Shown here: positions 55,070 to 64,000 of the stretch, piece after piece | Numbering within the stretch: position 1 is the stretch's first letter | How the letters are laid out: every line of letters starts with the position of its first letter | Source of the DNA: Marinobacter daqiaonensis | Lineage (GTDB): Bacteria; Pseudomonadota; Gammaproteobacteria; Pseudomonadales; Oleiphilaceae | NCBI RefSeq assembly: GCF_900115285.1 | Contig: NZ_FOYW01000001.1 | Location: 640,655 to 704,654, forward strand | Reading direction: 5' to 3' | DNA length: 64,000 nt | The notes under the pieces: generated by a model | What the model was told of the DNA's origin: nothing | The model's database searches: none | What the model saw: the letters and a program-made list of their open reading frames with translations, nothing else | Translations under genes and position numbers: made by a program

Positions 55070-56890
55070 ATGTCTAATCACCCTCCTAAAGCCAGTCTGA
55101 ACGTAATACCTGACGCCCCCGACCTAAGGGACCGATACTACCAACCCAGCCTTTCTCCTTTGCGGGATGAACTTCCACCTCCCCAGGATCTGTACATTCT
55201 CGACCAGGGCAACGAAGGCGCCTGCACCGGCTTCGGCCTGGCGGCCACAATCAATCTGCTTTACCGGTTCCAGAACAAGTCCCTGAAAGTTAGCCCGTGG
55301 ATGTTGTACACAATGGCGCGGCTCTACGACGAATGGCCTGGCGAGGACTACGAGGGCTCAAGTTGCCGAGGGGCCATAAAGGGTTGGCAGAACAGTGGCG
55401 TTTGCCTGGAAGACGTCGCGCCCTACGAGCCCGAACAGGGCGGTTTCGTCATAACACCCGAAATATCGGCCAACGCGAAGAATCAGACCATCGGCGCCTA
55501 CTACAGATTGCGGCCCGACATAACGGATTTTCACGCCGCCATTAACGAAGCCGGGGTGATCTATGCCTCTGCAAAGGTCCATAAAGGCTGGTACGTCACC
55601 ACCAGCGACGCTGATGGGGAAAGTTACATCCCACCTGGCGATGCTGTGGTCGGAGGCCATGCCTTCGCCATCGTAGGCTATAACCGCAAGGGGTTCTGGA
55701 TTCAGAATTCGTGGGGCGAAGAGGGCTGGGGTGACCGGGGACTGGCGCTGTGGCTATACAGCGACTGGGCCAAACATGTGATGGACGCCTGGGTTGTGCA
55801 GATGGCCCTACCAACCCCGGATATTTTCAGTGGTGGCAGCCTGCCCAACCGTAATTCAGTCGCGAACCGTCCAGAATTCTTCCGCACCGTCGCACGACAT
55901 GAGATCGAGCACCACTTCGTTCATATTGACGATGGCAGTTACCATCCATCCGGTCGCTACTGGAGTAATGGAAACCACATGGCTGTCATTCAGCAGGAGC
56001 TGGAGAGCCGTGAATTTGATCATCTCCTTATCTACGCCCACGGAGGACTGAACAGTACCAAAGCTTCTGCCAAACGTATCAAGGCTATGAAAAACACGTT
56101 CCTCGACAACGGCATTTACCCCTTTCATATCATGTATGACACAGGATTACTCGAGGAACTGAAAGACGTCGTGCTGGGGAAGCGTGACGCTGCCGAGAAA
56201 ATTGCCGGTGTCATCACCGACTGGATCGATCGCCGTATCGAGAACCTTACCCGCCGACCTGGCAGGGCACTTTGGCGCGAAATGAAATACGGCGCTGAAA
56301 CGCCCTTCGATACCGCGGACTCCGATGGAAGCGACATACTCCGGCGAATCCTCGGTGCCGCTTTTGGCTTGGACCGCGAGATCAAGATTCACATCGTCGG
56401 CCACTCCACCGGCGCCATTCTTCATGCCTACCTGTTGACCCGTGCCCTGGAGCTATTTCCTGAGCTGACCATCAGCACTTGCTCACTGCTCGCACCTGCG
56501 GCCACCAATGAGTTATTCGATGCCCACTATCGAGAACCGCTGTCTGATAAACGAATCAAGGACATGTGCATCTATAACCTCACGGAACAACAAGAGCTCG
56601 ATGACCATGTGGCTGGCGTTTACCGAAAGTCATTGCTGTATCTGGTGTCCCGTGCATTTGAAGACAAACCCATCACTCCGCTGCTCGGAATGCAAAAATA
56701 CAATAAGGCGCTGGATACTGAAGGCCTGCCGGTGGACTTCGTCTACAGCAAGCACTCCAAACGACCCCGAAGCAGCAGCGACAGCCATGGCGGCTTTGAC
56801 AATGATCCACACACCATGAATGACGTGCTGAAACGTGTCCTGGGGAAAAAGCCAAGAGCAGAATTCACAAAGGAAAATCTCTCGTACTGA
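55070..56890 (+). CDS. Papain-like C1 peptidase fused to an alpha/beta hydrolase
   Basis: The 606-aa protein has an N-terminal papain-like domain (about 15-250) with LDQGNEGACTGF (Cys52), GGHAFAIVGYN (His197) and WIQNSWGEEGWG (Asn213). A second domain (about 310-560) has IVGHSTGAILHAY with nucleophile Ser446, as in lipase/esterase alpha/beta hydrolases, and an early LLIYAHGGL strand. No signal peptide or membrane segment is present. A peptidase joined to a probable esterase in one chain is unusual; the substrate and site of action are unknown. It is a lone gene in an accessory region. Confidence 0.8.
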   Translation: MSNHPPKASLNVIPDAPDLRDRYYQPSLSPLRDELPPPQDLYILDQGNEGACTGFGLAATINLLYRFQNKSLKVSPWMLYTMARLYDEWPGEDYEGSSCRGAIKGWQNSGVCLEDVAPYEPEQGGFVITPEISANAKNQTIGAYYRLRPDITDFHAAINEAGVIYASAKVHKGWYVTTSDADGESYIPPGDAVVGGHAFAIVGYNRKGFWIQNSWGEEGWGDRGLALWLYSDWAKHVMDAWVVQMALPTPDIFSGGSLPNRNSVANRPEFFRTVARHEIEHHFVHIDDGSYHPSGRYWSNGNHMAVIQQELESREFDHLLIYAHGGLNSTKASAKRIKAMKNTFLDNGIYPFHIMYDTGLLEELKDVVLGKRDAAEKIAGVITDWIDRRIENLTRRPGRALWREMKYGAETPFDTADSDGSDILRRILGAAFGLDREIKIHIVGHSTGAILHAYLLTRALELFPELTISTCSLLAPAATNELFDAHYREPLSDKRIKDMCIYNLTEQQELDDHVAGVYRKSLLYLVSRAFEDKPITPLLGMQKYNKALDTEGLPVDFVYSKHSKRPRSSSDSHGGFDNDPHTMNDVLKRVLGKKPRAEFTKENLSY

Positions 56891-57009
56891 TAGTTGAGCC
56901 AGCAGGGTTAAATGTAACGATGCTAGCGTAGCTGGTAAGCCCCACCCTAGATATCAATAGCTCGGCGTCGGCAAAAGCCGCGGTGGCAACGGTCTGAAAA
57001 CCGCTTTGC

Positions 57010-57705
57010 CTACCGCATGACGTCCCGCAAGGACCGCTCAATCTGACAACCACAGTAGGCGTTGCCCAAATCCCGTCGCTGATTGCCCAGAAAACGTTGC
57101 ATAGAGGGGCTATCTTCCACTCTGCGGCAGAGATGCGCCACCCGAGGGGCATTGTGTTTCAGGTCGCCGGCGAGTTCCGGGAAGCTGTGGATGAGGGTGC
57201 CGAACAGTGCGGCAGTGGCGATATCAGCGACCGTGAGCCTTGAGCCCAACAGATAGCCGGTAGCCGGCATCCGGCTCGAGTCGATGCGCCGCGCCGGTCT
57301 TCTCGAAGATGGTCATCCAGTCGGCCAGGCGATGGGCCCTGAAATCGTTCCACGAATCCTGATCCCTCATCACCATGCCATTGTGATTGGTGATTTCCAT
57401 AAGAATATCGTTGCAGTCCAGCATCACCTTCAGAGCAACGGTTTGCTGCTCAGGCTCGTCGGGAAGAGAATGGAAGTCCTTCGCCAGATGTATGAGAATC
57501 GCCGGCATCTGGGCGAGCCAGATCCAGGCCCTGCTGTCATAAAGATACGGGGTGCCATCCCCGGATACTGAAAATTCAGGTTCTTTTCAGGGTAGACCTC
57601 GCCTGCATCCTGCTTCCGATAGTCCGCCCCAACCTCTTCCAGGAAAAGCTGGATAAAATTTCCGCGGAAGGGCAGGCTGCAGTAATCGGGTTCGTAGTCC
57701 TGCAT
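57010..57705 (-). pseudogene. Glutathione S-transferase, two frameshifts
   Basis: Three minus-strand frames join into one GST-like protein. The N-terminal part (start about 57705) reads DYCSLPFRGNFIQLFLEEVG up to YPGMAP. After a CCCC run near 57551 the frame shifts to PYLYDSRAWIWLAQM and on to RLEPDAG. A second shift near 57270 leads to YLLGSRLTVADIATAALFG and the stop at 57010. The thioredoxin-like and helical GST domains are both recognisable. The gene is broken or contains sequence errors. Confidence 0.75.
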
Positions 57706-57771
57706 CGTGATTCTCCCGCACCACAGGTACAAAGGTAACGGCTGACTGGAGCGTAGCGCACAGGCAAGTGG

Positions 57772-58250
57772 CTATCGGTTGCCATGCCCAACGCCATGGC
57801 GCAGCCTGACAACGAGGCGCGGTGGACTGCCCAGCTCAACGACCTGGTAGCGATAGGGCGACTGGACGCCGAAGACCCATGTCACAACAGCCTCGAAATT
57901 GCACGTCAGCTCCAGCTCGGAGAGCACGGGCAGATCTGGCCTACGCTCCCGATCGGCGACTGTGGGCTGACCCGCCTCGGTGTACGCCCTCGCCGGGTAC
58001 AAATGAACCTCGAGCCAGCCATCAACGGCCAGGTGGGTCACCCTGCCGAAGCCGCACTTCCGAACAGGTTGGTCGATGTACTCAGTGTGATACCCCGGGA
58101 CCCGCTCATCGAATTCAAAAACGACCTGATCGAAGCCTTCGTGGGTGCCGGTACGGATGGCGACGGGTCTCTTTCCTTGAACCCACCGCCGCAGCCGGCC
58201 ACGGCGAGACAGATGGCGAGCATCGCGGCACTTTTTCGTGGGGTCTGCAT
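57772..58250 (-). pseudogene. AMIN-like lipoprotein, one frameshift
   Basis: The start at 58250 gives a lipoprotein signal (MLAICLAVAGCGGG). The frame then seems to shift at the GGCGGTGGG run near 58190. The other frame reads PVAIRTGTHEGFDQVVFEFD, VPGYHTEYIDQPVRKCGFG, VDGWLEVHLYPARAYTE and ends at 57772 after VVELGSPPRLVVRLRHG. These are the features of AMIN-like lipoproteins. The membrane-anchored product would be about 158 aa if the frame were whole. Confidence 0.7.
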
Positions 58251-58540
58251 ACCCCTTCCTTGCTCGACTTGCAGCGTCTTCAGGCTCCCCGGCGACCTGC
58301 CTGAGTCGTCAGCCCGATCTGCCAGCTCAACCCCTTCGCCTGAAAATAAGGGCGCGGGAGGGGAAACAAACCCTTCCCGATTTCCCGCTCCCTTCCTCCC
58401 ATCAACCATGCATCTCGCTCAGACGCCTTTACTTTCAGTGATTCCTGCCCTTCCTCATTCAGTTTACAGGGCTGGATTTGTGGTATCCGCCAAGTCATGC
58501 TATTGAACTCTAAAGTTCTCTTCCATGACTGAAAGTGACC

Positions 58541-60616
58541 ATGCAGCAATCATTTAATTCCATATACACCCATGGGTTTATCCGCGCAGCGGTCTGTATC
58601 CCCTCCGTGCGGGTGGCCGATCCGCAGTTCAATGCCGAGCGGACCCTGGAGCTGGCCCGCCGCGCCTCTGATCTTAAGGCGGCGATCGCCCTGTTTCCCG
58701 AGTTGGGTATTTCAGCCTATTCCAATGATGACCTTTTCCACCAGGACGCCCTTCTGGATGCTACTCTGGAGGCCGTCAGCCGCCTGATTGAGGAAAGCCG
58801 GTCGCTGACGCCGGTGCTGCTGATAGGCGCGCCCCTGAGGTTCGAGGGCAAGCTGTTCAATTGTGGTGTGGTGATCCACCGGGGACAGGTGCTGGGCATT
58901 ATTCCGAAGAGCTACCTGCCCAACTATCGCGAATTCTACGAGAAGCGCCAGTTCAGCGCGGCCCGGGCTGCGGTGGGACAGGAAGTGCGCTTCCTGGGCG
59001 AGAAGGTGCCTTTTGGCAATGAGCTGATCTTCAACGCCGTCAATCTCAAGGGTTTCTCCCTGCATGTGGAGATCTGCGAGGATGTATGGACGCCCATTCC
59101 CCCCAGCACCTATGCCGCCCTGGCCGGCGCCACCGTGCTGGCCAATCTCTCGGCGAGCAACGCCACCATCGGCAAGGCCAAATACCGTCGCGACCTGTGC
59201 GCTTCCCAGTCGGGCAAGTGCATCGCCGCCTACCTCTATTCCGCCGCCGGGCCTGGTGAGTCCACCACCGACCTGGCCTGGGACGGCTACGCGCTGATCT
59301 ACGAGAATGACGAGATGCTGGCCCAGGCCGAGCAATTCTCGGACGAGGAGCAGGTCATCGCCGCCGATATCGACCTGGAGCGCCTGGCCCAGGACCGCAT
59401 GCGGATGACCAGCTTCAACGACGTGGTCACCGACCACCGTGACCGGGTCCGGGCCATCCGCCAGATCGATTTCGAATTCCAGGTACCCACCGGAGAGATC
59501 GCCCTGATGCGGGACGTGGGCCGCTTCCCCTACGTCCCCACCGATCCCGCGGAGCGCGATGAGCGCTGTTTCGAGGCCTACAACATCCAGATCCACGGCC
59601 TGATGAAGCGCATGAACAGCGCAGGCCTGGAGCGGGTGGTCATCGGGGTTTCCGGCGGACTGGATTCCACCCACGCGCTGATCGTGGCCGCCAAGACCAT
59701 GGACCGGCTCGGGCTGCCCCGCAGCAATATCCTGGCCTATACCCTGCCCGGCTTCGCCACCAGCGACAAGACCCTCGAAAACGCCCTGGGTCTGATGGAG
59801 GCGCTCGACGTCACCGCGGAAGAGATCGACATACGACCTTCCTGCATGCAGATGTTCGAAGACCTGGGCCACCCCTTTGCTCAGGGCGAGGAGGTCTACG
59901 ACGTCACCTTCGAGAATGTCCAGGCCGGCCAGCGCACCTCTCACCTGTTTCGGCTGGCCAATCATCACAATGCCATGGTGCTGGGCACCGGCGATCTGAG
60001 TGAGCTGGCCCTGGGCTGGTGCACCTATGGCGTCGGTGACCACATGTCACACTACAATGTGAATGCCTCGGTGCCCAAGACACTGATCCAGCATCTGATC
60101 CGCTGGGTGATCAATTCCAGACAGTTTGAGGAAGACACACGCGATATCCTGCAATCCATCCTGGATACTGAGATCTCACCCGAGCTGGTGCCGGCGCCGG
60201 AGGACGATCGCGACCGCCCCGTGGACGAAAAGCCCATCCAGAGCACTCAGGACAAGATCGGCCCTTACGATCTGCAGGACTTCAACACCTACTACATCAC
60301 CCGCTACGGCTTCCGCCCCAGCAAGGTCGCTTTCCTCAGCTACCACGCGTGGAGCGATAAACGGCGTGGCTCCTGGCCGGACCTATTGCCGGTGGAGAAG
60401 CACATCGAATACGACCTGCCCACCATCCGCAAATGGCTGGAGGTGTTCCTGTACCGCTTCTTCAAGATCAGCCAGTTCAAGCGCTCCTGCGTGCCCAACG
60501 GACCCAAGGTGGGTTCCGGCGGTTCGTTATCTCCCCGCGGTGACTGGCGGGCACCCAGCGACTCGGAGGCGCAGGTGTGGCTGGACGAGTTGCGGAGAAA
60601 CGTGCCGGAGTACTGA
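58541..60616 (+). CDS. nadE: Glutamine-dependent NAD+ synthetase
   Basis: The 691-aa protein has an N-terminal nitrilase-like glutaminase domain with Glu54 in FPELG, Lys in IPKSYLPNY, and Cys179 in ICEDVW. The C-terminal synthetase domain has the ATP loop GVSGGLDST (369-377) and [12 protein letters not shown]. It should convert nicotinic acid adenine dinucleotide to NAD+ with glutamine as nitrogen source. The ATG at 58541 is taken; a GTG at 58535 is also in frame. It is the only clearly housekeeping gene in this accessory part. Confidence 0.93.
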   Translation: MQQSFNSIYTHGFIRAAVCIPSVRVADPQFNAERTLELARRASDLKAAIALFPELGISAYSNDDLFHQDALLDATLEAVSRLIEESRSLTPVLLIGAPLRFEGKLFNCGVVIHRGQVLGIIPKSYLPNYREFYEKRQFSAARAAVGQEVRFLGEKVPFGNELIFNAVNLKGFSLHVEICEDVWTPIPPSTYAALAGATVLANLSASNATIGKAKYRRDLCASQSGKCIAAYLYSAAGPGESTTDLAWDGYALIYENDEMLAQAEQFSDEEQVIAADIDLERLAQDRMRMTSFNDVVTDHRDRVRAIRQIDFEFQVPTGEIALMRDVGRFPYVPTDPAERDERCFEAYNIQIHGLMKRMNSAGLERVVIGVSGGLDSTHALIVAAKTMDRLGLPRSNILAYTLPGFATSDKTLENALGLMEALDVTAEEIDIRPSCMQMFEDLGHPFAQGEEVYDVTFENVQAGQRTSHLFRLANHHNAMVLGTGDLSELALGWCTYGVGDHMSHYNVNASVPKTLIQHLIRWVINSRQFEEDTRDILQSILDTEISPELVPAPEDDRDRPVDEKPIQSTQDKIGPYDLQDFNTYYITRYGFRPSKVAFLSYHAWSDKRRGSWPDLLPVEKHIEYDLPTIRKWLEVFLYRFFKISQFKRSCVPNGPKVGSGGSLSPRGDWRAPSDSEAQVWLDELRRNVPEY

Positions 60617-60927
60617 GTTCATGCTGCGCCCACCCCTCCTTTCTGCCTGGGGGCTTCGACCGCTGGACAGGACAAACCTACCGGCGCCGGCGCGAATGGA
60701 GCGATGGCGAGATTCTGACACTCGGGAGCCTCTCCTTTCGGCTGTGCCGGTCCTTATTTATTTCATGCGCTCGATATCGCAGGTGCTAAGTGTTCGAAAA
60801 TGTCGACATTGTTTACACTTCGGTTCCACCGCATTTTTCAACCGCTTCAATCCAGACGTAAAACACATCATGGCGCGGACGTTGCTGAAACTTTGTCCAT
60901 ATCCCGGCTACCGTGTTGGTGAAAGTC
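60617..60927. other. Interval after nadE
   Basis: About 310 bp with no supported gene, RNA or clear terminator. Long overlapping frames here are shadows without family resemblance. Confidence 0.4.
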
Positions 60928-61903
60928 ATGAACTCCCATTTCTCAGGTTTCAGTCTTCGAGGCTCCAGTCGTTGGCCGGTTTAATTCGTCATGCTGAGTG
61001 GGCTGTTGGTGCCATCCGTCACTCAGGCCGGGTTGCTCTGGCAGACCCTGACCGAAGGGGATATTGATTCATCGCCAACCGTGAGTGATGATCATCTTTT
61101 TGTCGGGTCCGGCGATGGGTTTATTTACTCTCTGGATGCCTTAACCGGACAGGTCGTTTGGCAATCGGCAACCGGTGGCCCGGTGGACTCCAGCCCGACG
61201 CAGAATAATGGATTGCTCTACGTCGGTTCGGGGGATGGCACCTTAAACGCTCTGGACACCCAGACTGGTCAAACTGTCTGGACCACCAACACCGGTGGTG
61301 CGGTCGTTTCTTCCCCGGAGGTCGTAGGCAACGTGGTCTACTCCGGTTCGGGTGATGGCTCCGTCTATGCGATGAATTCGGCCACGGGGGAAATTCTCTG
61401 GCAAACCCCCACTGGCGGCTCTGTGGACTCCTCACCGACGGTGGTCGACCGCATTGTGTATGTAGGTTCGGCCGATGGCAGCCTCTATGCGCTGGATACC
61501 ACCACCGGCGCCATCGTATGAGTTACTTCAACCGGTGGCGCGATTAATTCCAGCGCCGCCTTGTACGATGGCTTGGTGTATGTGGGCTCCGGTGACGGCC
61601 AACTATATGTAACTATATGTGCTGGATGCGTTGAACGGGCTGGTGGAGCAGACGTTTCAGACCGGCGGCGCCATTGATTCGTCACCGACCATTGCCGGAA
61701 ATGTGGTGTATTTCGGGTCGGACGACAACATAGTGTATGCGCTGTCCATCGAATCCTCCGTCGATGTGTCTGAGCCGTCAGGCCTGGGCTTGGCAATGCT
61801 TTCTACTGCGGCTTTAGTCTTGTCACGACGCCTGCGTTCTGCCCCGTCGAAGGCACTTGGCAGGCGCAGACGATTGGCCGAACACTTCTGTGTCCGAACA
61901 TAA
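60928..61903 (+). pseudogene. Beta-propeller (PQQ-like repeat) PEP-CTERM protein, inactivated
   Basis: From the ATG at 60928 a signal-peptide frame reads MNSHFSGFSLRGSSRWPV, meets a TAA, then continues FVMLSGLLVPSVTQA. The body has at least five propeller repeats of the form VDSSPTV....YVGSGDGSLYALD..TG. A TGA replaces an expected Trp codon at about 61519, and a 10-bp tandem duplication (AACTATATGT twice, 61601-61620) shifts the frame. The end reads VDVSEP, a hydrophobic stretch and LSRRLR, a PEP-CTERM-like signal. An ATG at 60991 could allow a truncated product. Several independent lesions point to real decay. Confidence 0.8.
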
Positions 61904-62013
61904 ATCTGTCCCGGTTCCTCCAAAGGCTTTCGATCAGGTCGAAAGAATGAACGGCCTTCACCCGCCAGGTAATCATGACAGGCTTGCCAAAGATCGCTCA
62001 GACATTGTTCCTC

Positions 62014-62031
62014 ATGGACAGACACTTCTAT
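62014..62031 (+). repeat. Short dispersed repeat ATGGACAGACAC, copy 1
   Basis: ATGGACAGACACTTCTAT occurs here, and ATGGACAGACACCTCTAT at 62775-62792; a shorter match (ATGGACAGACTCTT) is at 63667-63680, about 100 bp before a Y1 transposase gene. Here a small hairpin (GCCCC ATC GGGGC) follows. They may be ends of a REP-like element used by that transposase. Confidence 0.45.
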
Positions 62032-62104
62032 AAACCTGCGCCCCATCGGGGCGGCACTTGTTAATTTTCTGTGGCGGGATCAATTTGACCGGCTTATTAG
62101 CAAT

Positions 62105-62479
62105 TCAGGTTGTTGTCCACAGGATAATAGCACCTAAGGGCAATGAAACAGCAGCCATTCTAACCGGCCACAATATAAACTCTCTTCTATAAACTGGCGT
62201 TGTCTTAGGTTTAGGAACCTGCTTCCAAAGCCCCCATAGATAAAAGTTGAGCGCAACTTCAAAAATGAGAAATACAGTCGCCACCCAAAGTCCAATAAGA
62301 TTGAAAATGTGCACACTTCCGATAAACCACACGCATACCTGAACATCATGCCCGCTAAAATCCGTGCTGTATTTTGCGTCTAGGAGGCCACCGGTTATGA
62401 GCGCGAATACCGAAAGCATCGCAAATCGAAGTGCACTATAGTGCCGAATTGCAGCATGAGTATCTGTAAAATCTCGCAA
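62105..62479 (-). CDS. Small membrane protein, unrecognised
   Basis: An open frame of about 124 codons encodes three membrane helices (ALRFAMLSVFALITGGLL, IFNLIGLWVATVFLIFEVALNF and a third near the C-terminus) and HAAIRHYSALRF at the start. The frame opens with TTG at 62479 and no good ribosome site is visible, so the start is uncertain. Base composition is more AT-rich than the core genes, suggesting acquisition. Function unknown. Confidence 0.45.
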   Translation of the reverse strand: MRDFTDTHAAIRHYSALRFAMLSVFALITGGLLDAKYSTDFSGHDVQVCVWFIGSVHIFNLIGLWVATVFLIFEVALNFYLWGLWKQVPKPKTTPVYRREFILWPVRMAAVSLPLGAIILWTTT

Positions 62480-62850
62480 TTTACACTCCGATTGGTTAAC
62501 ACTTGGGCTCAGCGACTGGTTTGGAGGCGCAACGCACCGGAAAGAAACTTGGCTTCGATAAATACGCCAGGCTTTTCACATACTGTCCATCCCGGCACCT
62601 GTTCACCTCCAGATAGGGATTTGAACGTGAACATGGTCTAGCCCTCCACCAACAGTAAAGGCAGGGTGATGCATTAAACGGACCATTGAAGGACCCTAAA
62701 GAAAATCAATCAGTTGCAAATAGAAGATATCCAGAGTGTAAAGAAAATCGACTCGCCAAGCATGGCCTACCCCAATGGACAGACACCTCTATTCAGCCTT
62801 TTTTAATCATAAAAATCCCCGGCAATAGCCGAGGCTTATAAAGATAAAAA
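62480..62850. other. Non-coding accessory DNA
   Basis: About 370 bp with no supported gene. It contains the second copy of the dispersed repeat (62775-62792) and, near 62797-62808, a TTTTTTAATC stretch after it. Base composition is mixed. Confidence 0.4.
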
Positions 62851-63433
62851 CTATGACTTTTTCTTTCTCCTGGAAATCCCGATTGCTGCCAGCCAAAGTG
62901 CAAGCAGAGCAATTGATGCCGGCTCTGGAACTGATGCCGAAACGAATTGAAGATTGGCCCAGAATTACCGGGCTGGCCCTTATAAAATATTAATCTAGAA
63001 CTCATATCGTTTGCTGAACCATCTACCAAACCAAGCCAATTCAAGGCAGAATTAAAATATACGGTGCTTGAACCAAAAACAAATTCATCAATACCAAGAT
63101 TATCTGCAAGAATATAATATTCTACGCCCGCAAGCAGGTCGAAACTCGTTTTTGCGTACCTCGCACCATCTATCGTACCGGCAACAAAGGTACCACTCTT
63201 GTACCTTAAGATAACGCAGATGAGCCTACTAAATTCTGGATTGAGCGGTCAAAGATCCCTATATTGTGCGCTGAAGAAATGCCGTCAGACCCGAAATCCC
63301 AAAGCCCTAATCCTGTCACAGGTATATCTTGGTTGAGGCTAAATGAGTAGCCTGTAGCATTAGGAAAATCCCCTAAGAATCCTCCTCCGAGATAATCAGC
63401 TGCATGTGTTGGTACTGCGTTAGCATTCCCACA
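62851..63433 (-). pseudogene. PEP-CTERM protein remnant
   Basis: The minus strand ends with FVSASVPEPASIALLALWLA, then IGISRRKKKS and a stop at 62851, a textbook PEP-CTERM anchor. Upstream parts lie in other frames: GARYAKTSFDLLAGVEYYIL, DNLGIDEFVFGSSTVYFNSA and MSSRLIFYKGQPGNSG, then, further upstream, YLGGGFLGDFPNATGYSFSL and GLWDFGSDGISSAHNIGIFD. The frame changes near 62960 and 63210, and the N-terminal signal peptide is missing. The middle resembles the DUF4082-like exported domain. The region is AT-rich compared with its neighbours. Confidence 0.72.
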
Positions 63434-63782
63434 AAAACGTTAGCAGAAAATCTTAATTTTTTACAGATTTAACTAAAAAATGTTTTATCAGTAATTACGC
63501 CATATCCATTTTTTTACTGATTTTCATACTTTTTAAAGTAAACCCACATACCGTGTCACTAACTTGTGCAAGTTATCTCGACAGGTTTTTACCTAACGCT
63601 GGGCTAATCAGCGCCGGCGCGATAGCGGAGGGAACCAAAGGCGGCGCGTTTTTTTGCCTACTGCTCATGGACAGACTCTTCCATCCAAATGACCACAACA
63701 GCCTACTAACATGACTCTTGAAGGTTCGCGCCAATGGTGATTCGATAGCGAAAGGAAGTCTTTACCGTTGCTGAGGACTAGC
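63434..63782. other. AT-rich non-coding stretch before the transposase gene
   Basis: About 350 bp without a gene. It has an AT-rich part (63450-63560), a GC-rich imperfect inverted repeat followed by GCGTTTTTTT (63610-63655) that could be a terminator, and a third partial copy of the dispersed repeat at 63667-63680. Confidence 0.4.
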
Positions 63783-64000
63783 ATGTCCCGCCCGGGAGAA
63801 CAGCAGATTTCGCTAGCCGATACGCCCTACTGCCACGTCGCCTCCCGCTGCGTGCGCCGGACTTTCCTGTGCGGTATCGACCATCAGACGGGCCAAAGCT
63901 ACGAACACCGCCGCCAATGCATTGAGCAGCATATCCGGATGCTGTCTTCCATCTTCACCGTGGAGCTCTGCGCCTACGTCAACCACTACCATCACTGGTA
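63783..64000 (+). CDS. Y1 (HUH) transposase, RAYT-like, partial
   Basis: The frame runs off the window end. It reads QQISLADTPYCHVASRCVRR, FLCGIDHQTGQSYEHRRQ and CAYVNHYHHW. This is the N-terminus of REP-associated Y1 transposases, and HYH is the metal-binding HUH motif. Compared with the usual CAYAVMSNHYH, about four residues before it appear to be missing, so activity is doubtful. A related C-terminal fragment is at 52437-52655. Confidence 0.78.
   Translation, partial: MSRPGEQQISLADTPYCHVASRCVRRTFLCGIDHQTGQSYEHRRQCIEQHIRMLSSIFTVELCAYVNHYHHW

Noticed and set aside
58712..60043. 443-codon minus-strand frame opposite nadE
   Set aside because: It is a shadow of the clearly coding NAD synthetase gene in GC-rich DNA.

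Overview
The window looks like chromosomal DNA of a marine, probably halophilic gammaproteobacterium, most likely Marinobacter or a close relative. I infer this from the GC-rich coding style, the DUF2897, DUF3175 and DUF2267 small-protein families, the betT - porin - betA osmoprotection block, PHA storage genes and the FadL/aldehyde dehydrogenase content. No rRNA, tRNA or CRISPR array was found.

Layout. 1-12.7 kb: signalling (a GAF-GGDEF-EAL c-di-GMP phosphodiesterase and a PAS chemoreceptor), then many short stress-type proteins (thioredoxin-like, two DUF2267, DUF3775, HPF/RaiA-cold-shock fusion, SpoIIAA-like, MBL hydrolase). 12.2-15.4 kb: two close paralogues of the host-attachment/baeRF family flank an AraC-Ogt DNA repair gene. 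15.5-27.2 kb: a Cache chemoreceptor, the PHA pair phaZ-phaC, CsbD, a broken aldehyde dehydrogenase with its TetR regulator, and a DUF2254 membrane protein. 27.6-34.2 kb: patatin phospholipase, a 24-aa membrane peptide, and betT-porin-betA for choline uptake and oxidation. 34.3-48 kb: a secreted serine hydrolase, FKBP isomerase, methyltransferase, MFS, globin, a membrane-anchored PQQ-type sugar dehydrogenase, FadL, YrhK and DUF4396 membrane proteins, an EEP nuclease-fold protein, and two small exported proteins, one almost wholly Asp/Glu/Trp/Tyr. 48-52 kb: a USP tandem protein coupled to a Lon-like protease, then glutathione peroxidase. 52-64 kb: an accessory region with PEP-CTERM-type surface proteins, a papain - alpha/beta hydrolase fusion, NAD synthetase, several decayed genes and two traces of Y1 (RAYT-like) transposases.

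The most unusual signal is a 270-bp, gene-free element present three times plus one partial copy (1-35, 32-301, 12756-13025, 27182-27451). It has long terminal inverted repeats and two perfect or near-perfect internal hairpins whose loops are complementary. It is bounded by CTAG, and in all three full copies the boundary CTAG supplies the TAG stop codon of an apparently full-length neighbouring gene. Arm changes between copies are matched on both sides. I read it as a non-autonomous mobile element with a preference for C-TAG stop codons; this is inference.

Several genes are interrupted (11.7, 23.4, 57.3, 58.2, 61.5 and 63 kb). Some breaks lie at G/C homopolymers and could be sequence errors; others, such as a 10-bp duplication and in-frame stops, look like real decay.
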